DNA of 54,164 nucleotides from NCBI RefSeq assembly GCF_002154605.1, contig NZ_MUNE01000189.1:1-54164 (forward strand). The letters are read 5' to 3'. Source of the stretch: Streptomyces milbemycinicus (GTDB taxonomy: Bacteria > Actinomycetota > Actinomycetes > Streptomycetales > Streptomycetaceae). Of this stretch, positions 9,495-17,759 are shown in pieces (within the stretch, counting starts at the first letter, position 1; each line of letters opens with the position of its first letter). A program made the position numbers and the translations under genes. The notes beneath the pieces were generated by a model, which made no database searches, was not told the DNA's origin, and was given only the letters and a program-made list of their open reading frames with translations.

Positions 9495-10416
9495 GGCTCT
9501 GGCGTCCTTCCTGGCCGGCCGCCGCCCGAATCACCCGCGAGGTCCAGGCGAACCCGGCCCACTCCAGTAGCCCGCCCACCAGCAGGCAGGCCAGACCGGC
9601 CGGGGTGTGGAGCAGCACATGCAATGGGTCCGCTCCCAGCGCGGTGCCCATCAGCAGCCCGAGGACGGGCAGCAGCACCAGCACGACGGCCGTGGCCCGG
9701 GCGCCCGCCAGCCGGGAGCGCAGGCTCTGCCGCTGATCCCGCTCGGCCCGCAGCGCCGCCGCGACCCGGTCGAGGCCGGCCGCGAGGCCCGCCCCCTCGT
9801 CGACCGCGACCTGCCAGCAGGCCGCGACCCCGATGAGCCCTTCCGCACCTGGCGAACGGGCCGCCCTGCGCAGGGCCTCCGCCACATCACCGCCGAACCG
9901 CGCCGCTGCCGAAACCAGGCCCCACCGCTCCCCGATATGCCCTGGGGGCGTGGCCAACAGCGCCTCGACCGGTTGCCGTCCGGCGCGCAGCTCGCCCGCC
10001 ACGGCCCCGCACAGCTCGATCACCGCCGCGGCGCGCCGATCCCGCCGCCGATCGCGCTGACGCGCCCGCCGCCACCGGCCGACAAGCGGCACGGCCGCCG
10101 CCCCGGCCAGCAGCGGCAACACCGACGCGCCGACCAGCGCGAGCACACATCCCACCGGCAGGCACACCAGCTCGCGCCCCATCCGCCCGCCGTATGCGGT
10201 CCGCCACCGCTCCCGCAGCCAGGCGACCGTCTCGGTCAGCCGGCGCTGTGGATCCGCCCCGGCGGGCCCGACGGCTCCGCCGCCCGCGAACAGCAGCCTG
10301 GCCCGCCGCAGATCCCTGTCCCGCCCGGAGAGCAGCCACGCCGCCGCGCCCGCGCACAGCACGGCCGCACACAGCGGCAGAGCCTCTGGGGCCACTCCAC
10401 CGCCCACGCCCGTCAT
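9484..10416 (-). CDS. tadB: type II secretion F family protein, TadB-like
   Basis: A 310-residue T2SSF protein with membrane segments at the N-terminus (ALPLCAAVLCAGAAAWLL), mid-protein and C-terminus, and a soluble domain containing AAVIELCGAVAGELRAGRQP. It is the partner platform protein of TadC. I chose the ATG at 10416, which overlaps the tadA stop (ATGA, 10413-10416), a sign of translational coupling. The insertion in tadA separates it from the operon promoter. Confidence 0.88.
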   Translation of the reverse strand: MTGVGGGVAPEALPLCAAVLCAGAAAWLLSGRDRDLRRARLLFAGGGAVGPAGADPQRRLTETVAWLRERWRTAYGGRMGRELVCLPVGCVLALVGASVLPLLAGAAAVPLVGRWRRARQRDRRRDRRAAAVIELCGAVAGELRAGRQPVEALLATPPGHIGERWGLVSAAARFGGDVAEALRRAARSPGAEGLIGVAACWQVAVDEGAGLAAGLDRVAAALRAERDQRQSLRSRLAGARATAVVLVLLPVLGLLMGTALGADPLHVLLHTPAGLACLLVGGLLEWAGFAWTSRVIRAAAGQEGRQSHDG

Positions 10417-11006
10417 GCCGCGCCCCCGCCGCGTACACACAGCCGCTGGAGCCGGTCCCAGCCCGCCGCCCTCCCGAAACCCTCAGGGCTCCACACCGCG
10501 GCCGGGACGGTCGTGACATAGCCCGCCCGGTCCCGGTCCAGGACATGGAGCTCGGCGATCTTGCGCCGCCCGCCGCGGTCCCGCACCAGATGGATCACCA
10601 CCGACAGGGCGGCCGCCAACTGGCTGTGCAGCGCCGCCCGGTCGAGGCCGGCCGTCGACCCCAGCGCCTCCAGCCGGGCCGGGACATCCGCCGCGGTGTT
10701 GGCGTGCACCGTGCCGCAACCGCCCTCATGCCCGGTGTTGAGCGCGCCCAGGAGATCGGTGACCTCGGGACCGCGCACCTCTCCGACCACGAGCCGGTCC
10801 GGACGCATCCGCAGCGCCTGGCGCACCAGATCCCGGAGGGTGACCTGGCCCCTGCCTTCCTGGTTGGCGGGCCGGGTCTCCAGCCGGACCACATGTGGAT
10901 GGTCCGGCCTGAGCTCGGCCGAGTCCTCGGCGAGGACGATCCGCTCGTCCGGTCCGACGAGCCCCAGCAGCGTGCTGAGCAGGGTCGACTTGCCGGAGCC
11001 CGTGCC
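10413..11006 (-). pseudogene. tadA: tadA/cpaF ATPase, C-terminal part (interrupted)
   Basis: The open frame starts at the element junction with GTGSGKSTLLSTLLGL and continues through LAEDSAELRPDHPHVVRLETR, the Walker B-like VVGEVRG and the His-box region NTGHEGGCGTVHANT to its stop. This is the C-terminal half of a secretion ATPase. No start codon precedes the Walker A remainder: reading upstream into the element a TAG occurs at 11019-11021. Translation could begin only at internal GTG/ATG codons that lack the P-loop. The N-terminal half is at 21978-22601. Deleting the element rejoins the two in frame. Confidence 0.93.
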
Positions 11007-11029
11007 TACGTAGACGTTCTAAAGAAGAC
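11001..11029. other. left attachment site (hybrid attB/attP)
   Basis: Core CC on the plus strand at 11005-11006. Chromosomal tadA sequence lies to the left. The element arm to the right has TACGTAGAC (11007-11015), a 5-base spacer, then AAAGAAGAC (11021-11029). The same two 9-mers occur inverted at the right end. Confidence 0.88.
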
Positions 11030-11164
11030 TACTGACAAGCAGGAATACGCGGAAGCTTCGTTGGCTAGTCCTGTGACCGGAAGGTTCACCAAGTCGCCAT
11101 CGCCGCAGCGTTCCCAGGCACAGCACTAGGGTGGGACCGCCTGTCAGCAAGCGAAGGGAAAGCT

Positions 11165-11512
11165 GTGATCGGCGAATCCGACGACCGGCCGTGGGGCACC
11201 TGGACGATCCTCGACGAAGGCGCCGGTTTCAAGGTCAAACGGATCGAGGTCAAGCCCCACGCGCGGCTCTCTTACCAAACCCACGAGCACCGCGCCGAAC
11301 ACTGGGTGGTCGTCGCAGGCACCGCATCATCGATCATCGACGGTGAGACGGTCGTTTCCAGGGTCGGCGAGTGCATCGACATTGCGATCGGGCAGCCCCA
11401 CCGCATCGTCAACAATGAAGACGAGCCGCTGACCATCATCGAGATCCAGCGTGGCGACTATCTTGGCGAGGACGACATCACCCGGCTAGCGGACGACTTC
11501 GGGCGCGTCTAG
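11165..11512 (+). CDS. stand-alone mannose-6-phosphate isomerase type cupin
   Basis: A 115-residue single-domain cupin with RPWGTWTILDEG, HEHRAEHWVVVAGTA and GQPHRIVN, the features of the C-terminal cupin of type II phosphomannose isomerase/GDP-mannose pyrophosphorylase. The metal ligands appear to be the HEHRAEH histidines and Glu plus the later His. The GTG at 11165 follows AAGGG. It is the first gene inside the left end of the element, reads away from tadA and is probably cargo; no mannose-pathway neighbours are present. The 150 bases before it contain a TAGGGT that could be a -10 box (11127-11132). Confidence 0.8.
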   Translation: MIGESDDRPWGTWTILDEGAGFKVKRIEVKPHARLSYQTHEHRAEHWVVVAGTASSIIDGETVVSRVGECIDIAIGQPHRIVNNEDEPLTIIEIQRGDYLGEDDITRLADDFGRV

Positions 11513-11597
11513 ACCCGGACGACGCGCGGAGCCTCGCGCTGCGGGCGGATCAGGTGGAGGGGCGGCAGTAGCGGCCCGGCCTACCGCGCCCGCGACG

Positions 11598-12083
11598 TCA
11601 GACGGACTCCTCGGCTGGCGGTTCGCCATGCTCCAAATACACCGGGTGCCCCTGGCCCCTCGCGGATATGGCCCGCTTCACTCGGCGGGCGAGTCGTGGG
11701 ATCAGAAGTTGGTCTAGGTCTTCTGCCGCGTGGAACTCGGCAGCCAGCAACTCGTCAGACGCGAGCTTGATCGACGCTGCCGCATCCGGGCTCAGCTCTC
11801 CGCCGTCGAAGAGATACAGGACCTTGTCGCCCTCGGCGTCGTTCGGCGCCCAGTCGACCACCAGCAGCGAACCGATGGGCGGCGTGATGCCTAGCTCCTC
11901 CTCGACCTCGCGGCGGCATGCGCTCAGGGGCGACTCCCCCGTCTCGATGTACCCGCCCGGAACCTCCCACATGGGTTTGTACGAGGGGCGGACCAGCAAG
12001 ACACGGTCTTGGGCATCGCAGAACAGCGCACCCGCTGCCATGCGCGGCCGTGCCATCCGCTGGACCTGCTCGTTCTCGGGCAT
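11598..12083 (-). CDS. NUDIX hydrolase (element-borne)
   Basis: A 161-residue NUDIX protein. The box reads GGYIETGESPLSACRREVEEELGI, matching GX5EX7REUXEEXGU. It would cleave a nucleoside-diphosphate-linked substrate that cannot be named. A NUDIX protein named Pra activates replication and excision genes in the AICE pSAM2, so a regulatory role is possible here; that is inference. It is divergent from the XRE regulator, sharing a 109-base promoter region. Confidence 0.85.
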   Translation of the reverse strand: MPENEQVQRMARPRMAAGALFCDAQDRVLLVRPSYKPMWEVPGGYIETGESPLSACRREVEEELGITPPIGSLLVVDWAPNDAEGDKVLYLFDGGELSPDAAASIKLASDELLAAEFHAAEDLDQLLIPRLARRVKRAISARGQGHPVYLEHGEPPAEESV

Positions 12084-12148
12084 GTCATGACCCTACTGGC
12101 CGTGGTCCTGAGGGGCTGAACGTGGTCTCTGTGTCTACCGGGACGCGA

Positions 12149-12172
12149 CTCAGCGTGTGACACTCGGCTGAG
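12149..12172. promoter_or_regulatory. nested inverted repeat between NUDIX and XRE genes
   Basis: CTCAGC (12149-12154) and GCTGAG (12167-12172) enclose GTGTGACAC, itself palindromic around a central G. It lies 20-45 bases upstream of the XRE start, a good place for an autoregulatory operator. Confidence 0.45.
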
Positions 12173-12192
12173 AAGAGTGAGGAGATACAACG

Positions 12193-13407
12193 GTGCGTGG
12201 CATGACCGACCGCCTCCCATTCGGCGAGCGCGTGAAGTTCTACCGAAAGCGTCGCGGCCTTCATCAGTGGCAACTGGGCGAACTGCTCAACCGCTCCGAG
12301 GACTGGGTGTATCGGGTCGAGGCGGGCCGTATCCCGGTGAACAACGTCAAGATGCTGGCGGACCTGGCAGACGCCTTGCGGGTCCATGTGGAAGATCTGC
12401 AAGGGGCCCCGACGCTCCTGGACGATCACAAAGATCACGCGGGCAGCGTGCCCGCTATTCGCGCCGCTCTGATGCGTTCTCGGCGGCTGGCTGGCTCCTT
12501 GTACGACGCGCGGGAGCCGCTTCGCTTGGAACGTCTCGCCGTGGAGGTGAGCGACGCCTGGGGCATGTACCAGGGTTCCCAATACGCCCAGCTGGCCGGC
12601 CGCCTTCCGTCGCTTCTCGCTGACGCGCGCATGGCCACACATGAGTATTCCTCGGGGAAGGACAAGGCTCAGGCACTCCGGCTGTTCGCCCTGACGTGTC
12701 ACGTCACGGCGGCATTCCTCCGCAAGCTGGGTGAGACGAATCTGGCTTGGACGGCTGCCGATCAGGGCGACGTGGCCGCGAATGCATCGGGAGATCTGGA
12801 CGCCATGGTCGCGCTGCGTCGGTGCGTGGCACACGTCCAGCTCGGTGCCGGACTGGCGGAGGAGGCCGTAAGCGTCACCCAGGACGCTGACGTTGATCTG
12901 CCGAATGGCTGGTGGGAGACGTCGCCGGTCTCGCTCTCCCTATACGGAACGCTTCATCTGAATGGGGCTGTCGCGGCTGCGCGGGTGCGTGACAGGTCTC
13001 TGGCCGACCACATGATCGGGAAGGCTCAGCGGGCAGCCGATCGGCTCGGGACAGACGCTAACGAGATGTGGACGGCGTTCGGTCCAACCAACGTTGAGAT
13101 TCATCGGCTGGCGCTGGCGCTTGAGTTCGAGGATGTACAAGAGGCTGTCGACATAGCTCCGAGAGTGAAACCCCCTGCCGGATTCCCCCCGGAGAGGCGC
13201 GCGAGAGCACGTCTGGATGTCGCTCGGGCGTACGGTGAGGCCGGAAGGACGGACGACGCCATCAATCATCTGAAGCGGGCCTACAGGGCCGCGCCAGAGC
13301 AGATGCGCGCACATGAGTTCGCCCGCGACTTGGCGCGTCGGCTGCACAAGCGGAGTGCCCGACGTGACGCTCACGAGCTCGCTGTGGGCCTTGGTGCGCT
13401 TGATTAG
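12193..13407 (+). CDS. XRE-family HTH regulator with TPR-like domain
   Basis: A 404-residue protein. Residues 10-70 form a Cro/CI-type helix-turn-helix (FGERVKFYRKRRGLHQWQLGELLNRSEDWVYRVEAG). The remainder is all-helical with TPR-like repeats, for example ARLDVARAYGEAGRTDDAINHLKRAYRAAP. The GTG at 12193 is preceded by GGAG at 8 bases; an ATG at 12202 is an alternative. Such XRE-TPR proteins are common Streptomyces regulators, often next to a NUDIX gene as here. It may govern element functions or be cargo. Confidence 0.88.
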   Translation: MRGMTDRLPFGERVKFYRKRRGLHQWQLGELLNRSEDWVYRVEAGRIPVNNVKMLADLADALRVHVEDLQGAPTLLDDHKDHAGSVPAIRAALMRSRRLAGSLYDAREPLRLERLAVEVSDAWGMYQGSQYAQLAGRLPSLLADARMATHEYSSGKDKAQALRLFALTCHVTAAFLRKLGETNLAWTAADQGDVAANASGDLDAMVALRRCVAHVQLGAGLAEEAVSVTQDADVDLPNGWWETSPVSLSLYGTLHLNGAVAAARVRDRSLADHMIGKAQRAADRLGTDANEMWTAFGPTNVEIHRLALALEFEDVQEAVDIAPRVKPPAGFPPERRARARLDVARAYGEAGRTDDAINHLKRAYRAAPEQMRAHEFARDLARRLHKRSARRDAHELAVGLGALD

Positions 13408-13421
13408 CCGCTGACTTCGCG

Positions 13422-13470
13422 AAAAAGCAGGGTGGACCCGGAAAATTCTTCCGGGTCCACCCTGCTTTTT
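13422..13470. terminator. bidirectional intrinsic terminator
   Basis: A perfect 22-bp inverted repeat (13422-13443 with 13449-13470) with a 5-base loop. Its outer ends are AAAAA and TTTTT, so it forms a GC stem with a U-tract in either direction. It lies 15 bases after the XRE stop. Confidence 0.93.
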
Positions 13471-13519
13471 GCTTCTACGGTCATCCCGTTCAAAGCCCGC
13501 CTGGCCTTGGGAGCTTGCC

Positions 13520-13870
13520 GTGACCGTTGACGACGTAGACGTCTGCGCGATTGAGAAGACGATCGCCCGTGCTGTGGTCAAGCGGACGGCGCTGCCCCCA
13601 TACGAAGAACTCTGCGAACTGCATGACGTCCTGGTGGAGCACATCAAGGCGCTGGTGCCGCTTGCCGACAAGCGGATCAATCGCCTGAACCGGGGAACCG
13701 TGGACTGGTACCAGAAACGGAGCAGGCTGGACCTGATCCCGCATGAGCTCCGTCAAGGGCTCGGCTCCGGTTTGCAGTCGGCTGACTGGCACGTCCGGAG
13801 CCTCGGTTACACCTGTCATTTCCTGCTCGACAACTCCGGGGTGACCTCGGACGCACGGTCGATGCCCTAG
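13520..13870 (+). CDS. small actinobacterial protein of unknown function
   Basis: A 116-residue hydrophilic helical protein (TVDDVDVCAIEKTIARAVVK, then PPYEELCELHDVLVEHIKALVPLADK). I chose the GTG at 13520 with GGAG six bases upstream; the frame extends further upstream only into the terminator. It vaguely recalls small DUF6415-type proteins of Streptomyces, but I cannot confirm that. It follows the XRE gene with a terminator between them, so it probably has its own promoter in the short gap, and a hairpin follows it. Confidence 0.6.
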   Translation: MTVDDVDVCAIEKTIARAVVKRTALPPYEELCELHDVLVEHIKALVPLADKRINRLNRGTVDWYQKRSRLDLIPHELRQGLGSGLQSADWHVRSLGYTCHFLLDNSGVTSDARSMP

Positions 13871-13875
13871 AGACC

Positions 13876-13921
13876 GGGCGGGAGCTGCTGCGCCCCGGGA
13901 AGGACCCGGTAGCTCCCGCCC
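13876..13921 (+). terminator. hairpin after the 116-residue gene
   Basis: GGGCGGGAGCT (13876-13886) pairs with AGCTCCCGCCC (13911-13921), starting 5 bases past the stop; the 24-base loop can fold further. There is no U-tract. Confidence 0.6.
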
Positions 13922-14040
13922 CCCAACTCCCCTTGGCTCAGTGTCTGTGAGGCAAGCCCACGCCCTGTGAGCTCCCCCGCCTCACCGACGTCACACACTG
14001 CGCCTCGGGGATAGCGGCGGACCTGCACACTCCGCCGTCT

Positions 14041-14199
14041 GCGGTCCGGCTCTCCGCACTCGCCACACCCGAGGTGGGGAGCCGGACCGCGCACAACAAC
14101 AACACATGCAAAACCGGACCACCCCTTAAACCCTGGCAGGCCGCGAGGTGGTCCGGCGAAGAGTCCATGATCAGGACCCCGGTGCCGATGGTACCGGGG
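14041..14199. other. three closely spaced hairpins in a 1.15-kb gene-free region
   Basis: Between 13871 and 15022 no frame looks coding. Three inverted repeats lie in 160 bases: 14041-14052 with 14079-14090 (12 bp perfect), 14114-14123 with 14147-14156 (10 bp), and 14177-14183 with 14193-14199 (7 bp). The first two share the GGTCCGG/CCGGACC core. Such clustered structure in an element with a rolling-circle type Rep suggests an origin or transfer locus (clt). The rest, 14200-15000, is featureless GC-rich sequence as far as I can see. Confidence 0.45.
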
Positions 14200-15022
14200 C
14201 GGTTGTCGTGCTCGCTTCGACACTGCCCTATCCCAGATGAGTTCGAGTGGAGGAAAGGGGTGTTGACGAGTGCGAGGCGGACGCGACGCGGTGGGCTCGG
14301 CGGTGGCGGTGACGGGGGTGTCTACGACACGCTGCCCAGCCACGACGATGCCCGCGCCGACGCGCAGCGACCATGGCGGCCTGAGCCACTTCGCGGCAGC
14401 AGCTGCCCCCCGCCCGCCACGTCCGGGCAGTGCGGTCTGCTCACGCTCGCGCATCCGTGACGGCGGCAGTACGGCGGCCGGCCACATCCGGCCCGGGTCG
14501 ACGATCGACATGCCCCCGGCCGGGCGCCCCCTCTCCCCGCTGGCCTCTTTGCGCGCACAACGGCGATGGTCGCAGTCGGCGGACGGCTGGCCATGTAAGC
14601 CGCTCTGCGTAGCCGCCCCTCGATGGCTGGCAGTTCGGGCGCGTGGTCCTGGTCGTGCTGCTGCTTCGGCGTCTTCGCTGTGGTCGGCGGGAGCACCGCG
14701 GGCGACTGTTCCAGGTGCTGACTGGCTCTGGTGGGTCGCTGGTGTGGGGTGGCGCGCTGAGTGGGCCGGGGGCGCCGCTGAGCGGGGCGGCAGACAGGAG
14801 CGGGCGGCGGCCACGGGCCGCCAGCGCGCGCGGCCCGCGCAAGCGGGCCGCCTTGATCCAGTAAAGAAACTTTGAACAGCTCGCGCTCTGGGTGCCGTGC
14901 CAGCCTGCCCAGTGCGGCGGAGTCCGAAGGAAGAAGAACGGAGCGTGATCGGCTCGTTGAGTCGTGCTGACAGCAGGAGAACGGCGCGTGCTGCCGCGCA
15001 AACCATGAACGGGGGAATCAGG

Positions 15023-15187
15023 ATGATGGGCGACGCTGAACGAGTGCTGCTGGAGGAGATCGCGGAGATGACTCGGGCCCTGAATCAGGAGATGGCTGAC
15101 CTGAACATCAGGGTCTCGGCGATCAGTTCACGTCTGGATTCTCTAGACGGGAAACCTTCTCCTCAAGACCAGCAATCTGTTGCCTGA
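15023..15187 (+). CDS. small coiled-coil protein (tentative)
   Basis: A 54-residue frame starting MMGDAERVLLEEIAEM and continuing with heptad-like spacing through LNIRVSAISSRLDSL. GGGGGA lies 6 bases before the ATG at 15023. Its last 65 bases overlap the 3' end of the GntR gene on the opposite strand. It is the only plausible coding segment after the 1.15-kb gap. No family is recognised, and it might be a chance frame. Confidence 0.4.
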   Translation: MMGDAERVLLEEIAEMTRALNQEMADLNIRVSAISSRLDSLDGKPSPQDQQSVA

Positions 15188-15653
15188 GGCTTACTACCTC
15201 GCCTGTGACATGTCGCAGTTGCTCCCGTACGCCAAGGAGGATTTCGGCCAGGCTGGCCGTCTGATCGACAGTCACAGGAGGGGGAGGCCCGGCCTTCACG
15301 TGGTCGGCCTGGGCACTCTCTTTGTACTGCGTGTACCAGGCTGGCGGGGTGTAGTCGAGAGTGAACTCACCGGCCCACTCGGAGGCGAGTTCCCCGATCG
15401 GGTCGACGGTTGGGTGCTGCTTCGGGTCGGCGACGTAGTTCCCGCGTCCGTGTACGGAGTAGATCAGCCCTTCGTCGCGCAGGACCCGCAAAGCCGCGTG
15501 GACGGTGGCGTTGGCGATGCCGAGCGTGTCTCTCAGCTCGCGGGAGGACGGCAGGCGGTCACCGGGCTTGAGGTGCCCTGAGGTGATCTCTGCCCGGAGC
15601 CTGTTGGCAGCCAGCTGATATGGCGGGCGCGGGTCGTTGTTCGGCAGGCTCAT
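15123..15653 (-). CDS. GntR-family repressor (KorSA-like)
   Basis: A 176-residue regulator with an N-terminal winged helix (YQLAANRLRAEITSGHLKPGDRLPSSRELRDTLGIANATVHAALRVL), a middle region with no recognised effector domain, and a C-terminal coiled coil (VVSLRQQIAGLEEKVSRLE). It is placed divergently from the transfer/replication genes, as korSA is in pSAM2-type elements, and probably represses them and itself. No Shine-Dalgarno sequence precedes the ATG at 15653; a TAGACT box ends 6 bases before it, so the transcript may be leaderless. Confidence 0.87.
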   Translation of the reverse strand: MSLPNNDPRPPYQLAANRLRAEITSGHLKPGDRLPSSRELRDTLGIANATVHAALRVLRDEGLIYSVHGRGNYVADPKQHPTVDPIGELASEWAGEFTLDYTPPAWYTQYKESAQADHVKAGPPPPVTVDQTASLAEILLGVREQLRHVTGEVVSLRQQIAGLEEKVSRLENPDVN

Positions 15654-15660
15654 GGGGGCA

Positions 15661-15743
15661 GTCTAGTTCGCTCTAGACCGCCCCAACCAGTAGGCCAGTG
15701 ATCTAGAGTGCTCCACATCACATTGACTGATCTAGAGCGCTCC
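15661..15743. promoter_or_regulatory. operator cluster of the GntR repressor
   Basis: Two direct copies of TGATCTAGAGYGCTCC lie at 15699-15714 and 15728-15743, 29 bases apart. A related inverted copy, GTCTAG-N6-CTAGAC, is at 15661-15678, overlapping the putative -10 box of the GntR gene. They fill the 148-base divergent region between the repressor and the first transfer-module gene and are the natural operator candidates. Confidence 0.7.
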
Positions 15744-15801
15744 GTGGTACTACTTGATCCACGCCGCAGCGAGCGGCAGAAACCGAAAGGAAGTTCGAAA
15801 C

Positions 15802-16134
15802 ATGGCGCGCATTCGCGTGGGACTGCTGCCCTCCACGATGTTCATGGTCGGCACGCTGCCGGTGCCGAAGATCGCGGACCAGGAGACGGGCAAGATCGCC
15901 CAGGATCGGGACACCGGTGAGGACCTGTTCACGCTGACGGTGTTCCTCATGGAGGACGGCCGGGCGGAACAGATGAAGCTCACCGTTCCGAAATCCGGTC
16001 TGCCGGACGGGCTGAACCTGGGCCTCCCGGTCCGGCCGACGGAGCTGTTCGCCACTCCGTGGGCGCGCATCTTCAACGGGCAGCTGTCCGACGGGATCGC
16101 CTACCGGGCGGCGGCGCTGGAGCTGGTCAAGTGA
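15802..16134 (+). CDS. conserved-looking element protein, unknown function
   Basis: A 110-residue, mostly beta-rich soluble protein (MARIRVGLLPSTMFMVGTLPVPKIADQ at the start). AAAGGAAG precedes the ATG at 15802. It is the first gene of a plus-strand run (this gene, the 65-residue protein, TraB-like, DUF2637, Rep, the 50-residue protein) controlled from the operator cluster just upstream. I recall similar proteins before the FtsK-like gene in other Streptomyces elements but know no function. Confidence 0.75.
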   Translation: MARIRVGLLPSTMFMVGTLPVPKIADQETGKIAQDRDTGEDLFTLTVFLMEDGRAEQMKLTVPKSGLPDGLNLGLPVRPTELFATPWARIFNGQLSDGIAYRAAALELVK

Positions 16135-16328
16135 CGACCGCCAAGCCTGAGCCGGTCTATCCGGTCGAGCCGGAGAGCGGGGATGACGACTCGCGGTTCA
16201 CCAACGGCCTGCTCCTGGACGTGGTCGAGGTGATCGAGTCGCACGGCTACCCGAAGTTCGTATCCGGCCGTGACCTGCTGGAACTCCGGATGTCCCTGTA
16301 CGCATTCCTCTACAAGAACAAGGACTGA
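16131..16328 (+). CDS. small element protein, unknown function
   Basis: A 65-residue acidic protein with a Pro/Glu N-terminus and a helical C-terminus (GRDLLELRMSLYAFLYKNKD). The GTG at 16131 overlaps the previous stop (GTGA), so it is translationally coupled and belongs to the same operon. The translocase gene starts 3 bases later. No family is recognised beyond resemblance to small proteins preceding traSA-like genes. Confidence 0.72.
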   Translation: MTTAKPEPVYPVEPESGDDDSRFTNGLLLDVVEVIESHGYPKFVSGRDLLELRMSLYAFLYKNKD

Positions 16329-16330
16329 CC

Positions 16331-17713
16331 GTGACGGTGGGTGAAGTTATCGGGTTGGCTCCGGCTCTGGCCGGGGCCGCCCTGGCCCTGAGCGGGATAT
16401 GGGCCGTGTGGTGGGTGGTGCGCTACGTGCGTGCCGACAAGATGACGCGGGCGAGCATCCGGCAAGCCATCCGGGTGCGGCGTGGCTGGCGTCGGCTGGC
16501 TCCGATGGCGGGCCTGTCGGTGACCGACAAGACCCCTCCGGCTGCGGTGATCGTGGCGCCGGACGGGAAAGTGCCCAAGCCCCGGGTGCTCATCCCGAAG
16601 ATCAAGGTCAGGGCCGACCGGTACGGCGTGGTGGTGCGGGCGGTGTGTCTGCCGAAGGTCAGCCTGGCGGAGTTCCAGCGCGCGGCCCCCTATCTGGCTG
16701 ATGCGTGGCGGTGTACGCGGGTCTCGGTGCTGCCGGACAGGCCGGGGCAGCTGGTGATCCGTGGCGTACGGGTTGATCCGCTGATCGTGCCGACCGAGCA
16801 CATACCCACGGGTGAGGTTCCTGAGGAACTGGCGGTGTGGGGCCTGGGGGTGGACGAGTACGCCCAGCCGATCGACGTGAGCCTGTCGGACGTGCCCGGG
16901 GTCACCGTGGCCGGTCTGCCCGGGTTCGGCAAGACCTCGCTGGTCAACAAGTTCATCTGCGACACCGCCCCATCGGATGCGATCCAGTACGCCGTAGCCG
17001 ACGGCAAGGTCACCTCATCCCATGAGGGCGACTACGCCGACCTGGCGCAACGCATGTTCGCGTTCGTCGGCGATGACCTCGAAGAAGCGAACGCGTTGTT
17101 CAAGCGGCTGGTCAAGCTGCGGCGGGACCGCTCGGCGTCCATCCGCGCCGTCCTCGGCGTCAAGAACATGTGGCACCTCGGCCCCTCCGCCACCTGGCCA
17201 CTCACAGTGCTGATCGTGGATGAGGCACACACCTACTTCCGCGACCACAAGGGATCGGACCCGCAGACGAAGAAGCTCGCCGCGCTGGCCGCTGACAACG
17301 CCCGGCTGGTTGAGGACCTGGTGAAGAAGGGGCGGAGCGTCGGCATCCTGGTGATCATCGCGACGCAGAAGGCGACTGGGGATGCCATCCCCACGTTCAT
17401 CCGGGATGTGTGCCCGGTGGGCCTGTCCTTCGCGCAGAAGACGGCTGAGGCGGCCGTGGTCGCGCTGGGGGAAGACATCCGGAATTGGCCGGATGCCAAT
17501 CCGACGGCGCTTCAGGATCCGGTCTATGTCGGCGTGGCTTCCATGGCTCATCAGGGCCGCCCCGGCTTCACCCGCATCCGCACCCCGTACGTGGCCGACG
17601 ATGACGCGGCCCGCATCGCCGCCGACACAGCGCACCTGACCCGCGACCCGGCCGAACTCCTCGACGAACAACTCACCAGCCCCACCAGTGCGCCGGTCCT
17701 CCTGGCCAAGTGA
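16331..17713 (+). CDS. FtsK/SpoIIIE-like conjugative translocase (TraB/TraSA-like)
   Basis: A 460-residue motor protein. An N-terminal hydrophobic segment (about residues 9-32) anchors it in the membrane. Walker A is GLPGFGKTS at residues 195-203 and Walker B is VLIVDEAHTY near residue 294. A C-terminal segment (PAELLDEQLTSP) follows. Streptomyces TraB-type proteins move double-stranded plasmid DNA between hyphae as hexameric pumps without relaxase nicking, recognising short clt repeats. The GTG at 16331 follows the previous gene directly. Its presence makes the element potentially self-transmissible. Confidence 0.9.
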   Translation: MTVGEVIGLAPALAGAALALSGIWAVWWVVRYVRADKMTRASIRQAIRVRRGWRRLAPMAGLSVTDKTPPAAVIVAPDGKVPKPRVLIPKIKVRADRYGVVVRAVCLPKVSLAEFQRAAPYLADAWRCTRVSVLPDRPGQLVIRGVRVDPLIVPTEHIPTGEVPEELAVWGLGVDEYAQPIDVSLSDVPGVTVAGLPGFGKTSLVNKFICDTAPSDAIQYAVADGKVTSSHEGDYADLAQRMFAFVGDDLEEANALFKRLVKLRRDRSASIRAVLGVKNMWHLGPSATWPLTVLIVDEAHTYFRDHKGSDPQTKKLAALAADNARLVEDLVKKGRSVGILVIIATQKATGDAIPTFIRDVCPVGLSFAQKTAEAAVVALGEDIRNWPDANPTALQDPVYVGVASMAHQGRPGFTRIRTPYVADDDAARIAADTAHLTRDPAELLDEQLTSPTSAPVLLAK

Positions 17714-17759
17714 CCCTCTGTACCCCGACCAGCCCGACACCGGAAGGAGGTGAACTCTT

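Noticed and set aside
13867..15006. Long frames on both strands (for example 13867-15006 minus and 14270-14875 plus)
   Set aside because: Low-complexity Arg/Ala/Pro composition, no ribosome sites and no domain; treated as non-coding.
15132..15148. Another GTCTGG-N5-CTAGAC site inside the GntR coding region
   Set aside because: Half-site imperfect, different spacing and intragenic; probably chance.
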